From NCBI GenBank assembly GCA_023436825.1, contig JAEZHS010000657.1, forward strand, positions 1 through 16,763: a stretch of 16,763 nt of DNA, read 5' to 3'. The position numbers and the translations under genes were made by a program. Numbering within the stretch: position 1 is the stretch's first letter; each line of letters begins with the position of its first letter. Under the pieces are notes generated by a model. That model did not search any database. It was not told where the DNA came from and saw nothing but the letters and a program-made list of their open reading frames with translations. This DNA is from Pseudomonadota bacterium. Lineage in GTDB: Bacteria > Pseudomonadota > Alphaproteobacteria > Reyranellales > Reyranellaceae. Below are positions 1-7,398 of the stretch, piece by piece.

Positions 1-94
1 GGCAGGGCCGCCAAGGCAAGGCCAAGTTCGTAAGTCGTAGGGCCGCATATGGGCACCTAACGCCGCCAAGTCAAGTTGGTTGCCTAAACGCTGT

Positions 95-1606
95 TCACAT
101 TGTGGCGCCGATTTTCCACGGCTCGAACTCGTCGTCGCCGATGCCCAAGGCTTCGGACTTGGTCTTCTGTCCCGATGCAGTGCGCAGGATCAGGTCGAAG
201 ATGCGCTTGCCGTTATCCTGAATCGTCTCCTCACCGTCGACGACCGTGCCGCAATTGATGTCCATGTCGTCAGTCATGCGTCGATAGAGGGAGCTATTCG
301 TTGCAAGCTTGAGTGATGGCGTGGGTTTGCAACCGAACACGCTGCCGCGGCCGGTGGTGAAGCACAGCACATTGGCGCCGCCGGCTACCTGGCCGGTCGC
401 CGAGACGGGGTCGTAGCCGGGCGAATCCATATAGACGAAGCCCTTGGCGGTGATCGGCTGTGCGTATTCGTACACATCGACGAGGTTGGTCGTGCCGCCC
501 TTCGCAACTGCACCCAGAGATTTCTCCAGGATGGTGGTGAGCCCGCCCGCCTTGTTGCCGGGCGATGGATTGTTGTTCATCTCACCGCCGGTGCGAGCAC
601 AGTGATCCTCCCACCACTTGATGCGGCGCACGATCTTCTCGCCTACTTCTTTGCTGACCGCGCGGCGCGTCAACAGGTGTTCAGCGCCATAGATCTCCGG
701 CGTCTCCGACAGCACAGCGGTGCCGCCATGACGCACCAGCAGATCGACCGCCGCACCCAGCGCCGGATTGGCCGAGATGCCGGAATAGCCGTCTGATCCG
801 CCACACTGCAACGCGAGGATCAGTTCGCTGGCCGGGATCGGCTCGCGCTGGACGTTGTTGGCCTCGGGCAGCAGCTCCTTCAGGAAGCCGACGGCGCGCA
901 TTACCGTTCTGGAGACGCCGCCTTCGTCCTGGATCGCCATCGGGATCAGCTTCGGCCCTTCCTTCAGTCCCTCGGCATTCATCAAGCCTGCGATCTGGTT
1001 GGTCTCGCAGCCCAGCCCCAGCACGACAACGGCCGCCATGTTGGGATGGCGCGTGTAGCCGGCGAGCGTGCGGCGGAGCACGTCCATCTCGAGACCCGAC
1101 GCCGCCATGCCGCAGCCCCCGCCATGCGTCAGCGGCACGACGCCGTCGATATTGGAATATTGCGCGAGCATGGGTTCGAGCCTGGCCGCGATCATGCGGC
1201 TGGTCGCGGCCGAGCAGTTCACCGTGGTGACAATGCCGATGTAGTTGCGCGTCGCCGCGCGGCCGTCGGCGCGGCGATAGCCCATGAAGGTCGCGGCCGG
1301 CGTGATGTAGTCGGTCGGCCGGGCGTCGGCGCAGAAGGCATAGTCGCGCTCGAAGTCACCCATCACACAGTTGTGCGTGTGGATGTGTGCGCCGGGGGCG
1401 AGATCCTCGGTCGCGAAGCCGATGATCTGGTTGTACTTGCGCAGCGGCTCGCCCTGCTTCACCGCGCGGGTCAGGATCTTGTGGCCCGGTGGCACGCGCG
1501 TCGCTGCCGCCACCTCGCCCTCGATCCGGGTGCCGGGCAGGATGTCCATGCGCGCCACGACGACGTTGTCGGCCGGATGCAGCCGGATGGTGAGCGGTGC
1601 CGCCAT
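95..1606 (-). CDS. UxaA-family sugar-acid dehydratase (altronate/galactarate dehydratase type)
   Basis: This family removes water from hexonic or hexaric acids (D-altronate to 2-keto-3-deoxygluconate in UxaA) using Fe(II) in the cytoplasm. The 503-residue product has the usual full length: an N-terminal SAF-like region (about residues 5-85, LHPADNVVVA to HIHTHNCVMGDF), then the catalytic part with NCSAATSRM, THGGGCGM, GLGCETNQIAG, LQCGGSDGYSG, NPSPGNKAGGLTTILEKS and GRGSVFGCKPTPSLK. Several of these motifs carry the conserved cysteines, which are likely metal ligands. The start ATG is preceded by GGAGG at 8 nt spacing, and the stop is TGA. No sugar-acid transporter or KDG kinase is visible next to it, so the exact substrate (altronate, galactarate or a relative) cannot be told. 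The next leftward gene lies outside the window. Confidence 0.93.
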   Translation of the reverse strand: MAAPLTIRLHPADNVVVARMDILPGTRIEGEVAAATRVPPGHKILTRAVKQGEPLRKYNQIIGFATEDLAPGAHIHTHNCVMGDFERDYAFCADARPTDYITPAATFMGYRRADGRAATRNYIGIVTTVNCSAATSRMIAARLEPMLAQYSNIDGVVPLTHGGGCGMAASGLEMDVLRRTLAGYTRHPNMAAVVVLGLGCETNQIAGLMNAEGLKEGPKLIPMAIQDEGGVSRTVMRAVGFLKELLPEANNVQREPIPASELILALQCGGSDGYSGISANPALGAAVDLLVRHGGTAVLSETPEIYGAEHLLTRRAVSKEVGEKIVRRIKWWEDHCARTGGEMNNNPSPGNKAGGLTTILEKSLGAVAKGGTTNLVDVYEYAQPITAKGFVYMDSPGYDPVSATGQVAGGANVLCFTTGRGSVFGCKPTPSLKLATNSSLYRRMTDDMDINCGTVVDGEETIQDNGKRIFDLILRTASGQKTKSEALGIGDDEFEPWKIGATM

Positions 1607-1646
1607 TGTGGTTTCCTCCGATAGTCGCAGGCTACTCGCTGGCGGC

Positions 1647-1747
1647 GCGCCACTCCAGTGGCGTGTCGTGCTCTTCCGGACTCTCTTGAGCGCGCCGGGA
1701 GCCGCGCGGTCCGGAAGACCTGAAATGACGCGCCACTGGAGTGGCGC
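1647..1747. repeat. Paired inverted repeat (REP/BIME- or MITE-like)
   Basis: The arms are 1647-1667 and 1727-1747. Each is 21 nt, and the left arm matches the reverse complement of the right arm at 20 of 21 positions. A second matched pair, TCTTCCGGA (1672-1680) and TCCGGAAGA (1710-1718), lies inside, so the whole can fold as a long interrupted hairpin. Each arm is itself nearly palindromic: GCCACT, two central bases, AGTGGC. Two inverted palindromic units around a spacer is the layout of REP doublets or a small non-autonomous element. No transposase or target-site duplication is visible. Confidence 0.7.
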
Positions 1748-1755
1748 AAAGAAAA

Positions 1756-1778
1756 GCGGGCCCGCCTTGCGGGCCCGC
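1756..1778 (-). terminator. Intrinsic terminator of the thrombospondin-repeat gene
   Basis: A perfect 10-bp inverted repeat, GCGGGCCCGC at 1756-1765 and again at 1769-1778, surrounds a 3-nt loop. Read on the minus strand it is followed at once by TTTTCTTT. It lies about 30 bp beyond the stop codon at 1809, so it fits termination of that minus-strand gene and separates it from the dehydratase downstream. Confidence 0.85.
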
Positions 1779-1808
1779 CCTTCCTACGCGACGCAACGCA
1801 ACGCTTGT

Positions 1809-2252
1809 CTAGCGACGACGGTTGTCCCAGGCATCGAAGGCGTTGGGCACGCCGTCGTGATCGCGGTCGCCCCAGGCGCCGTTGCGCCGGTTGTCGTACC
1901 GGTCGTAGCGGTTCGGGATGCCGTCGCCGTCGCGGTCCCAGCGGCTCGGCGTATACTGCCAGCGGTTGTTGACCTGCACCCAGGCCGGCGCCACGTAGCG
2001 GTAGCCGGGGCGTGCGGTCAGCCATTGACCCGGACGCCACACGTACTGATCGTGGATCAGCTCGTAGTGGCCCGGCGACCAGATGTAGCCGGAGCGCGGC
2101 GCCGGCACGACCTCGTAGCGAGGCGGCGGAGGCGGCGACCCGAACGTGATGGTCACCTGCGCGTCAGCCGGTGTGAACGGCGCCGTAACGACCGTCGCCG
2201 TCGAGAAGAACGCGGCGGCGGCCAGGGACGTGATCGCCAAACGCTTCAACAT
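1809..2252 (-). CDS. Exported WxPGx[WY]-repeat protein with thrombospondin-3-like calcium repeats
   Basis: The product is 147 residues. A signal peptide is visible (MLKRLAITSL, an Ala-rich core, probable cleavage near ADA-QV at residue 31), followed by a proline stretch (PPPPP, 40-44). Two short aromatic repeats follow (YIWSPGHY, 56-63; YVWRPGQW, 70-77), the type seen in YXWGXW/BcpO-like envelope proteins. The C-terminus has two acidic repeats, DRDGDGIPNRYDRYDNRR (106-123) and DRDHDGVPNAFDAWDNRR (129-146), which match the DxDxDGxxNxxD calcium-binding pattern of thrombospondin type 3 repeats. The reading frame is open back to 2339, but this ATG has GGAGG six bases upstream and leads straight into the signal peptide, so it is preferred. 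A strong terminator follows. The role is unknown, probably periplasmic or outer-surface calcium-stabilised structure. Confidence 0.85.
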   Translation of the reverse strand: MLKRLAITSLAAAAFFSTATVVTAPFTPADAQVTITFGSPPPPPRYEVVPAPRSGYIWSPGHYELIHDQYVWRPGQWLTARPGYRYVAPAWVQVNNRWQYTPSRWDRDGDGIPNRYDRYDNRRNGAWGDRDHDGVPNAFDAWDNRRR

Positions 2253-2382
2253 GACTTGCCTCCTTCTGCGCGACCCACTGACGGGCACCGCGCTGGTGAA
2301 GGGTATTACGCAAGCCATCCCTCGGGCGTTTCGGGCCAATCGGAGGAATTCAGGCGCCCATTCCGCCGCTTTTTCGCCATCG

Positions 2383-3261
2383 TCAGGTTCCCACCAGTAG
2401 CAATATGACGCCGGCGACGCTGACGACGATTCCCAGCAGGCCGATCACGTGCAGCTTCTCATCGCGCAAAAGGAAGTAGCTCAGCACGACGGCGATCAAC
2501 GGAAAGATGGCGACCAGCGGCGCCACCACGGTGATCGAGCCCAGGCCCAGCGCCGCGTAAAGAAGAAAGGTCGCCGTGCCGTTCGACATGCCGACACCGA
2601 TGAACCACAGCAGGCCGACGCGATCGGGCGGACCGGCGGCGAGCGCGCGTCGACCGACCAGCAACAGGATCACCACCGTCGACAGCGAATAGCCTATCGC
2701 GGCTGCTGCCAGCGGCTCGTGCCAGATCGCCAGCGCCGCCTTGATCGCGGGCTGGATGGCGCCGCGCACAAGGGCGGCGGCGAGCGGGAGCCCCAGCACC
2801 CAGACCGGCCACTGCCGGCCGCCGGCGCCGCCGCGTAGCGCCATCAGGGCGACATCCATCACGACCAGCAGCAGCCCCGCGACCTGTCCCGGGCCGATGC
2901 GCTCGCCGAGAAGAAGGACGGCGAACAGCACGGCAAAGAGCGGCGTGACATTGCCCGCGGCACCGGCGACGGCAGGGCCCAGCAGCTCGTTGGAGCGGAC
3001 GGACAGGATCGACACCACGACCGGAAAGACGCAGCCGACGCCGGCAAAGATCAGCGCCGCCCGCCAATCGAAACCCTGCCAGTCGACGAACAGCAGTGCG
3101 CCCACCCACGCTGCCACCATTGAGCTGCCGATGGTGTAGATCGGCGAGCGCCAGGACGGAACGGTGCGCAAGCCGTACTGGGTCAGGATCAATGCCAGGG
3201 CGAAACAGAATGCCGCACCCAGTGCCAATAGGGTGGGGGCCAGGATGGCCGCGTCGGTCAT
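2383..3261 (-). CDS. EamA/DMT-family permease
   Basis: The 292-residue hydrophobic protein has about ten predicted membrane segments arranged as two repeats of five, the size and layout of the drug/metabolite transporter superfamily (EamA domains). Visible landmarks are TLLALGAAFCFALALILTQY at the N-terminus, NVTPLFAVLFAVLLLGERI at the end of the first repeat, and VVAPLVAIFPLIAVVLSYFL followed by RDEKLH in the second. The recurring PLFAVLFA...GER and PLIAVVLS...RDE pair is the typical internal duplication. Such inner-membrane permeases move amino acids, nucleobases or other metabolites, and the substrate cannot be inferred. It is divergent, over 43 bases, from a class IV aminotransferase, so an amino or keto acid is a reasonable but unproven guess. 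Confidence 0.88.
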   Translation of the reverse strand: MTDAAILAPTLLALGAAFCFALALILTQYGLRTVPSWRSPIYTIGSSMVAAWVGALLFVDWQGFDWRAALIFAGVGCVFPVVVSILSVRSNELLGPAVAGAAGNVTPLFAVLFAVLLLGERIGPGQVAGLLLVVMDVALMALRGGAGGRQWPVWVLGLPLAAALVRGAIQPAIKAALAIWHEPLAAAAIGYSLSTVVILLLVGRRALAAGPPDRVGLLWFIGVGMSNGTATFLLYAALGLGSITVVAPLVAIFPLIAVVLSYFLLRDEKLHVIGLLGIVVSVAGVILLLVGT

Positions 3262-3304
3262 GGTCTGCTAGAAGCGCCGGCTTCCGACCGGAGAACTCAG
3301 GAAA

Positions 3305-4162
3305 ATGGACACGCTCACCTACTGGAACGGCACCTGGCACGAGGGCAACCCGGCAATCCTGGGCCCGCGCGACCACGCCTTCTGGCTGGGCTCGATGGTA
3401 TTCGACGGTGGCCGCGCCTTCGAGGGCTGCGGGCCGGATCTCGATCTCCATGCGGAACGCGTCGTGCGCTCGGCGCGCGCGCTGGGTCTCAAGCCGACCA
3501 AGACGGCCAAGGAAATCCTCGACCTGATGCACGAGGCGGTCCGCCGCTTCGGGCCCAAGGCCGAGCTCTATGTGCGGCCGATGTTCTGGGCGACCAAGGG
3601 CGGCCAGGGACCGATCTCGGTCGACGGCGATTCGACCCAGTTCCTGCTGTGCGTCTATCACTCGCCGATGCGCGCCGGCACGCCGCTGACGCTCGGCCTC
3701 TGCCGCTCGATCCGCCGGCCGACGCCGGAGAGCGCGCCGACGGACGCCAAGGCAAGCTGCCTCTATCCCAACTCCAGCCGCGGCGTTGCCGAGATGCTTG
3801 AGCGCGGTTTCCAGAACGGCATCGTGCTCGATGCGCTGGGCAACGTGGCCGAGACCTGCAGCTCCAACATCTTCCTGGCCAAGAACGGCGTGGTCAGCAC
3901 GCCGGTGCCCAACGGCAGCTTCCTCGCCGGCATCACGCGCAACCGCACGGTGAAGCTGCTGCGCAATGCCGGCATCACGGTCGATGAGCGCACGGTGACG
4001 ACGGCCGACCTCGACAATTGCGACGAGATGTTCACCACCGGCAATGCCGGCAAGGTGCAGCCGGTCAGCCGCTACGAAAGCCGCGACTTGCAGCCCGGCC
4101 CGATCGGCCGGCAGGCGCACGAGCTGTACATGGCGTTCGCGCGGACGCAGCGGGTGATCTGA
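3305..4162 (+). CDS. Class IV (branched-chain-like) PLP aminotransferase
   Basis: The product, 285 residues, has the fold-type IV aminotransferase signatures. YWNGTWHEG and MVFDGGRAFEG lie at the N-terminus. R52 in HAERVVRSA is expected at the phosphate-binding position. K149 in DAKASCLYPNSSRG is the PLP Schiff-base lysine. ETCSSNIF at 183-190 and FLAGITRN at 207-214 contact the cofactor. This family transfers amino groups between branched-chain L-amino acids or D-amino acids and 2-oxoglutarate; 4-amino-4-deoxychorismate lyase is the third branch. The WNG start and the DGGRAFEG motif favour a BCAT-like aminotransferase, but it is shorter than classic IlvE (about 300-310), so substrate range is open. 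An AGGAAA sequence directly precedes the ATG. The gene ends just before a REP-like hairpin and converges on the exporter gene. Confidence 0.9.
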   Translation: MDTLTYWNGTWHEGNPAILGPRDHAFWLGSMVFDGGRAFEGCGPDLDLHAERVVRSARALGLKPTKTAKEILDLMHEAVRRFGPKAELYVRPMFWATKGGQGPISVDGDSTQFLLCVYHSPMRAGTPLTLGLCRSIRRPTPESAPTDAKASCLYPNSSRGVAEMLERGFQNGIVLDALGNVAETCSSNIFLAKNGVVSTPVPNGSFLAGITRNRTVKLLRNAGITVDERTVTTADLDNCDEMFTTGNAGKVQPVSRYESRDLQPGPIGRQAHELYMAFARTQRVI

Positions 4163-4168
4163 GCCTCA

Positions 4169-4219
4169 TGTCGTCCTGAGCGCAGCGAAGGCCTGCCCTG
4201 AGCAACGCTCAGGATGACA
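4169..4219. repeat. REP-like palindrome between convergent genes
   Basis: Left arm TGTCGTCCTGAGCG (4169-4182) and right arm CGCTCAGGATGACA (4206-4219) pair over 14 bases with one G-T wobble around a 23-nt loop. From memory, the TGTCATCCTGAGCG core followed by a GCGAAGG stretch is a common interspersed repeat in bacterial genomes. It lies between convergent genes, so it could act as a bidirectional terminator or mRNA stabiliser. The right arm overlaps the last codons and TGA stop (4209-4211) of the exporter gene. Confidence 0.8.
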
Positions 4220-5741
4220 GTGACTTCGAACCTCTCACGAGTGGCAACACGAGCAGCGCCAACGCGGTAATCGCCGCCAGCATCGCCCAGGCCTCGTTGA
4301 TGGCGCCGACCATGCCGGCGCGCTCGACCAGCGGACGCACCGTCTCGATCACGGCGGCATCGATCGTGCGGGTCGTGGCGGTCGCGACAGTCTCGGCCGG
4401 GATGCCGACCAGCGGCGCGACCGAGACGTCGCCGCGTTTCAGGCGCTGGCCGATCTCCTCGGCGAGGATCGGCGCGCGGCCGTAGATGACGGTGTCGATC
4501 AGGGCGAGCCCGATCGCGCCGCCGAGGTTGCGCATCAGGTTGAAGAGGCCGCTCGCATCGGCGACGCGTTCGGGCGGGAACTGGCCGAGCGCAAGTCGGG
4601 TCGGCGGCAGCAGGCAGAACATGATGGCCGAGCCGCGCAGGATTTGCGGCACTAGCATCTCGTCGAAGTCGGTCTCCCAGGTCTGGAAGGCGCTCCAGCC
4701 GAGGCCGAGAGCGAACAGCGAGAAGCCGCCCAGCATCAGCAGGCGGCCATCGACGCGACGCTCGAGCTCGACGGCGATGGGCGCGGTGACGAGCTGGGCC
4801 ACGCCCGTCACCAGCATGACGCGGCCGATGTCGAGCGGGCCGTGCTCGCGCACGAAGCCCAGGAACACCGGCATCAGATAGACGGAGCCGTAGAGCCCGA
4901 TGCCCAGGGTGAAGGAGAGAAAGCAGCCGATCGCGAAGTTGCGGTCGGCGAGCGCGCTCAAGTCGACGATCGGTTGCGAGCGGCCAAGGCTGCGGCGGAC
5001 GAAGGCGAAGCCCGCGAGCAGCGACAGGGCGAGCAGGCCCAGCACGCGCAGCGAGGCCCAACCGTGCTTGGGCGCGTCCTTCAGCCCGATCTCGAGCGCC
5101 GCCAGCGCAATCGCCATCAGGATGAGGCTGGCGACGTCGAGCGTGCGGGCATGCGTGTATTCGCCCGCTTCGCGCGGCAGGAAGAGCGCGGCAATCGCGG
5201 CGGCGATGATGCCGGGCGGGACGTTGACCAGGAACAGCCAGTGCCAGGACCAGGTCTGGGTGATATAGCCGCCCACCAGCGGCCCGACGGTCGGCGCCAG
5301 CACGGCCATCACGCCGGCCAGCGTCGTGGCGATGCCCTGCTGACGGAAGGGAAAGAGCAGGAAGACGGCAGAGAATACCGAGGGGATCAGGACGCCGCCG
5401 GCGAAGCCCTGCACCACCCGCGCGACGATCAGCGTCTCAAAGCCGTGGCTTGCCGCGCAGGCCGCCGAAGCGAAGGTGAACAAGGTGAGTGCGCCGACGA
5501 ACAGCCAGCGCAGGCTGAGCACACGCGTCAGAAGGCCGGTCAGCGGGATCGCGATCACCTCGGCGATGAGATAGGCCGTCTGCACCCAGCTCATCCGGTC
5601 GGGCGCGATCGACAGGGCCTCGCTGATCTCGGGCAGCGACGTGACGACGATCTGGATGTCGAGCACGGCCATGAACATGCCGAGCGTCATGGCCGAGAAG
5701 CCGACCCAGGTGCCGGCGTTCGCTCCTCGCCCGTCGGTCAT
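4209..5741 (-). CDS. DHA2-family (EmrB/QacA-type) MFS exporter
   Basis: This is a 510-residue major facilitator with about 14 membrane segments, the usual size of proton-driven DHA2 drug/metabolite exporters in the inner membrane. MAVLDIQIVVTSLPEI at 24-39 corresponds to the family's LDxTIVNVALP motif D1. APTVGPLVGGYI is antiporter motif C (GPxxGG). WHWLFLVNVPPG follows as expected, and RVADASGLFNLMRNLGGAIG lies in the second half. The ATG at 5741 overlaps the TGA of the methyltransferase gene (ATGA, 4 nt), implying translational coupling in the PKS cassette; the open frame extending upstream to 6080 belongs to the methyltransferase region. No adjacent EmrA-like membrane fusion protein is seen. 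The C-terminal residues LSS and the stop come from the REP-like element. Likely job: export of the PKS product, or resistance to it. Confidence 0.92.
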   Translation of the reverse strand: MTDGRGANAGTWVGFSAMTLGMFMAVLDIQIVVTSLPEISEALSIAPDRMSWVQTAYLIAEVIAIPLTGLLTRVLSLRWLFVGALTLFTFASAACAASHGFETLIVARVVQGFAGGVLIPSVFSAVFLLFPFRQQGIATTLAGVMAVLAPTVGPLVGGYITQTWSWHWLFLVNVPPGIIAAAIAALFLPREAGEYTHARTLDVASLILMAIALAALEIGLKDAPKHGWASLRVLGLLALSLLAGFAFVRRSLGRSQPIVDLSALADRNFAIGCFLSFTLGIGLYGSVYLMPVFLGFVREHGPLDIGRVMLVTGVAQLVTAPIAVELERRVDGRLLMLGGFSLFALGLGWSAFQTWETDFDEMLVPQILRGSAIMFCLLPPTRLALGQFPPERVADASGLFNLMRNLGGAIGLALIDTVIYGRAPILAEEIGQRLKRGDVSVAPLVGIPAETVATATTRTIDAAVIETVRPLVERAGMVGAINEAWAMLAAITALALLVLPLVRGSKSLSS

Positions 5742-6235
5742 TGCCTGAGCGCCGCCTCTTCCGCGTGGATGCGGATCCACAGCACCAGGGCGTTCAGACC
5801 TGAGAACACGATGCCGTACCAGACAAGGCCAAACACCAGCGGCAGCACCAGGATCTCGGCGGCAACGATGCAGTAGTTGGGATGCGACACGAAGCGGTAC
5901 GGTCCCTCCCTCACCGGCGGCACGCCGGGCAGCACGATGATGCGCGTCGTCCAACGCGGCCCAAGGGTGGCGATCACCCACACGCGCAATCCCTGGAGGA
6001 CGACGAATACGGCCAGCCAGGCCAGGTTCACGCCGACATCCGCGCGCCAGACCGCGAGATACCAGAGACCGGAGAGCCACGCGGCATGCAAGGCAACGAT
6101 CAGCGGATAGTGACCGGCCGCGACTTCGTGCGCCCCCTGGGCCAGCAGGCGTTCGGTATTGCGTCGCGACAGCACGAGCTCGCCAAGGCGCTGCAGGGTC
6201 ACCAAACCGAGAATGGCCCCTGCCAGGAGCATCAC
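5738..6235 (-). CDS. Isoprenylcysteine-carboxyl-methyltransferase-like membrane methyltransferase (BpsB-like)
   Basis: The protein is 165 residues with about four or five membrane segments. The C-terminal half has the ICMT/PEMT signature: GPYRFVSHPNYCIVAAEI (an RxxxHPxY motif with a downstream glutamate) and RIHAEEAALRQ (RIxxEExxL), which form the SAM and substrate site in this family. Bacterial members next to type III polyketide synthases, such as BpsB beside BpsA in Bacillus subtilis, O-methylate the alkylpyrone product. The position directly after a type III PKS makes that the leading hypothesis. Two starts are possible, GTG at 6235 (4-nt overlap with the PKS stop) or the adjacent ATG at 6232 (1-nt overlap); either gives translational coupling, and CAGGGGC lies just upstream. 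It overlaps the exporter by 4 nt. Confidence 0.88.
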   Translation of the reverse strand: MMLLAGAILGLVTLQRLGELVLSRRNTERLLAQGAHEVAAGHYPLIVALHAAWLSGLWYLAVWRADVGVNLAWLAVFVVLQGLRVWVIATLGPRWTTRIIVLPGVPPVREGPYRFVSHPNYCIVAAEILVLPLVFGLVWYGIVFSGLNALVLWIRIHAEEAALRQ

Positions 6236-7284
6236 GCGGCTCGCGCGAGCGACAGGCAGCTGCAGGTGAAGCCCGGTCCCAGCGCCGTCAGCACGGTGCG
6301 CTGCGGCAGCCGCTGCTTCGCCAATCGGTCGAGCACGAACAGCACGGTCGGCGCCGACATGTTGCCGTACTCCTCGAGCACGGCGCGCTCATGATCGAGC
6401 GTGCCCTGGTCGAGGCGCAGCGTGCTTTCCAGCGCAGTGATCACCTTGGCGCCGCCGGGGTGGCAGGTGAAGCGGTCGACCGACGCGCGCTCGACGCCGA
6501 CGCGCACCAGGATGCCGTCGACCGCCGCGCCGACATGCTCCTCGGCGAACGGCGGGATGGCGCGGTCGAAGATGACGCCGAGCCCGGTCGGATCGACCTT
6601 CCATCCCATGATGTCGAGGCTGTCGGGCCACAGATGCTCGCCGGCGCCTTCGATGCGCGCCAAGCCCGTCTCGCCGGTGCGCACGACGCAGGCCGCCGCG
6701 CCATCGCCGAACAACGCGGTCGCCACCATGTTGGCGCTGGTGAGCTGGTCCATGCGGAAGGCCGCGGTGCAGATCTCGATCGCCACCAGGAGCACGGTCG
6801 AGCCCGGCCGCGCCCGCGCCAGGCGATCGGCGATCGCCAGGCCCGAGACGCCGCCGGCACAGCCCAGGCCGAACACCGGCACGCGCTCGACGTCGGAGCG
6901 GAAACCCATGCGGCCGGCGACGCGCGCCTCGAGGCTGGGCGTGGCGATGCCGGTCGAGGAGATCGTGACGATGGTGTCGACGTCGCTTGCCTCGCATCCG
7001 GCATCGGCCAGCGCGCGCGACGCCGCCGCGACGAACAGATCCTGGGCGCCGGCGAGATAGGCGGCGTTTCGCTCCGGCCAGTCGAGGTCGGAAAAGTACC
7101 AGTCGATCGGCTTCACCGTGTAGCGCGTGCGGATCCCGGACGTCTCGAACACCGGCGCCATGCGCTCGAAGGCGGCGTAGCGATGGGCGAAGATGCGGCG
7201 CGCCGCCGTCGCCGCGTCGGACTGCAGTAGGCGGTGCGGCGGCACGGCGTGGCCGATGGAGAGCAGCGTTGCATCGTTCGGCAT
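6232..7284 (-). CDS. Type III polyketide synthase (chalcone/stilbene synthase fold)
   Basis: The product is 350 residues, typical for homodimeric type III PKSs, which extend an acyl-CoA starter with malonyl-CoA and cyclise it. The catalytic triad is complete: C142 in GLGCAGGVSG, H275 in TCHPGGAK, and N308 in YGNMSAPTVLF. STGIATPSLEAR, the ALFGDGAAACV segment and C-terminal ALGPGFTCSCLSL are further family marks. The last of these resembles the GFGPGLT loop of chalcone synthase. The frame is open to a GTG at 7332 and has ATGs at 7296 and 7284; 7284 is chosen because GAGGAAG precedes it at good spacing and the protein then starts close to the conserved LLSIGHAVPPHRL. It is the first gene of a coupled cassette with the methyltransferase and exporter. 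Starter unit and product (alkylpyrone, resorcinol, phloroglucinol) cannot be read from the sequence. Confidence 0.93.
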   Translation of the reverse strand: MPNDATLLSIGHAVPPHRLLQSDAATAARRIFAHRYAAFERMAPVFETSGIRTRYTVKPIDWYFSDLDWPERNAAYLAGAQDLFVAAASRALADAGCEASDVDTIVTISSTGIATPSLEARVAGRMGFRSDVERVPVFGLGCAGGVSGLAIADRLARARPGSTVLLVAIEICTAAFRMDQLTSANMVATALFGDGAAACVVRTGETGLARIEGAGEHLWPDSLDIMGWKVDPTGLGVIFDRAIPPFAEEHVGAAVDGILVRVGVERASVDRFTCHPGGAKVITALESTLRLDQGTLDHERAVLEEYGNMSAPTVLFVLDRLAKQRLPQRTVLTALGPGFTCSCLSLARAA

Positions 7285-7398
7285 CGGCTTCCTCATGGTC
7301 GTCTCTAGCAGATCATCGACGTTGCCAGTCACCGCAAGTCACGATAGCGCGAAGGCCTCCTCCTGTGCTGCCATGATCTCCGCACATTTGGAGGACCA

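Larger units (their letters stand above)
1607..1808. other. Intergenic region with repeat and terminator
   Basis: This 202-base gap between two minus-strand genes holds no credible gene. It contains the ribosome binding site of the dehydratase, a roughly 101-bp inverted-repeat pair and a GC-rich intrinsic terminator, each listed separately. Confidence 0.7.

Noticed and set aside
1..94. Possible gene or RNA at the left edge
   Set aside because: The stretch is short, has stops in the frames read, and shows only loose GCCGCCAAG-type repetition. Nothing can be supported.
1371..2408. Plus-strand 345-residue frame across the dehydratase and thrombospondin-repeat gene
   Set aside because: It reads through a repeat, a terminator and two supported minus-strand genes, with no recognisable domain.
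2459..4120. Minus-strand 553-residue frame opposite the aminotransferase and permease
   Set aside because: The translation is low-complexity Arg/Ala/Gly-rich, as expected for antisense frames in high-GC DNA, and both real genes in the region carry clear family motifs.
5742..6080. Open extension of the exporter frame upstream
   Set aside because: It shadows the methyltransferase gene; the ATG at 5741 with ATGA overlap gives the normal DHA2 N-terminus.
7309..7379. AGATCAT...ATGATCT inverted repeat between the PKS and GST genes
   Set aside because: Seven-base arms more than 50 bases apart are easily expected by chance and no regulator is adjacent.
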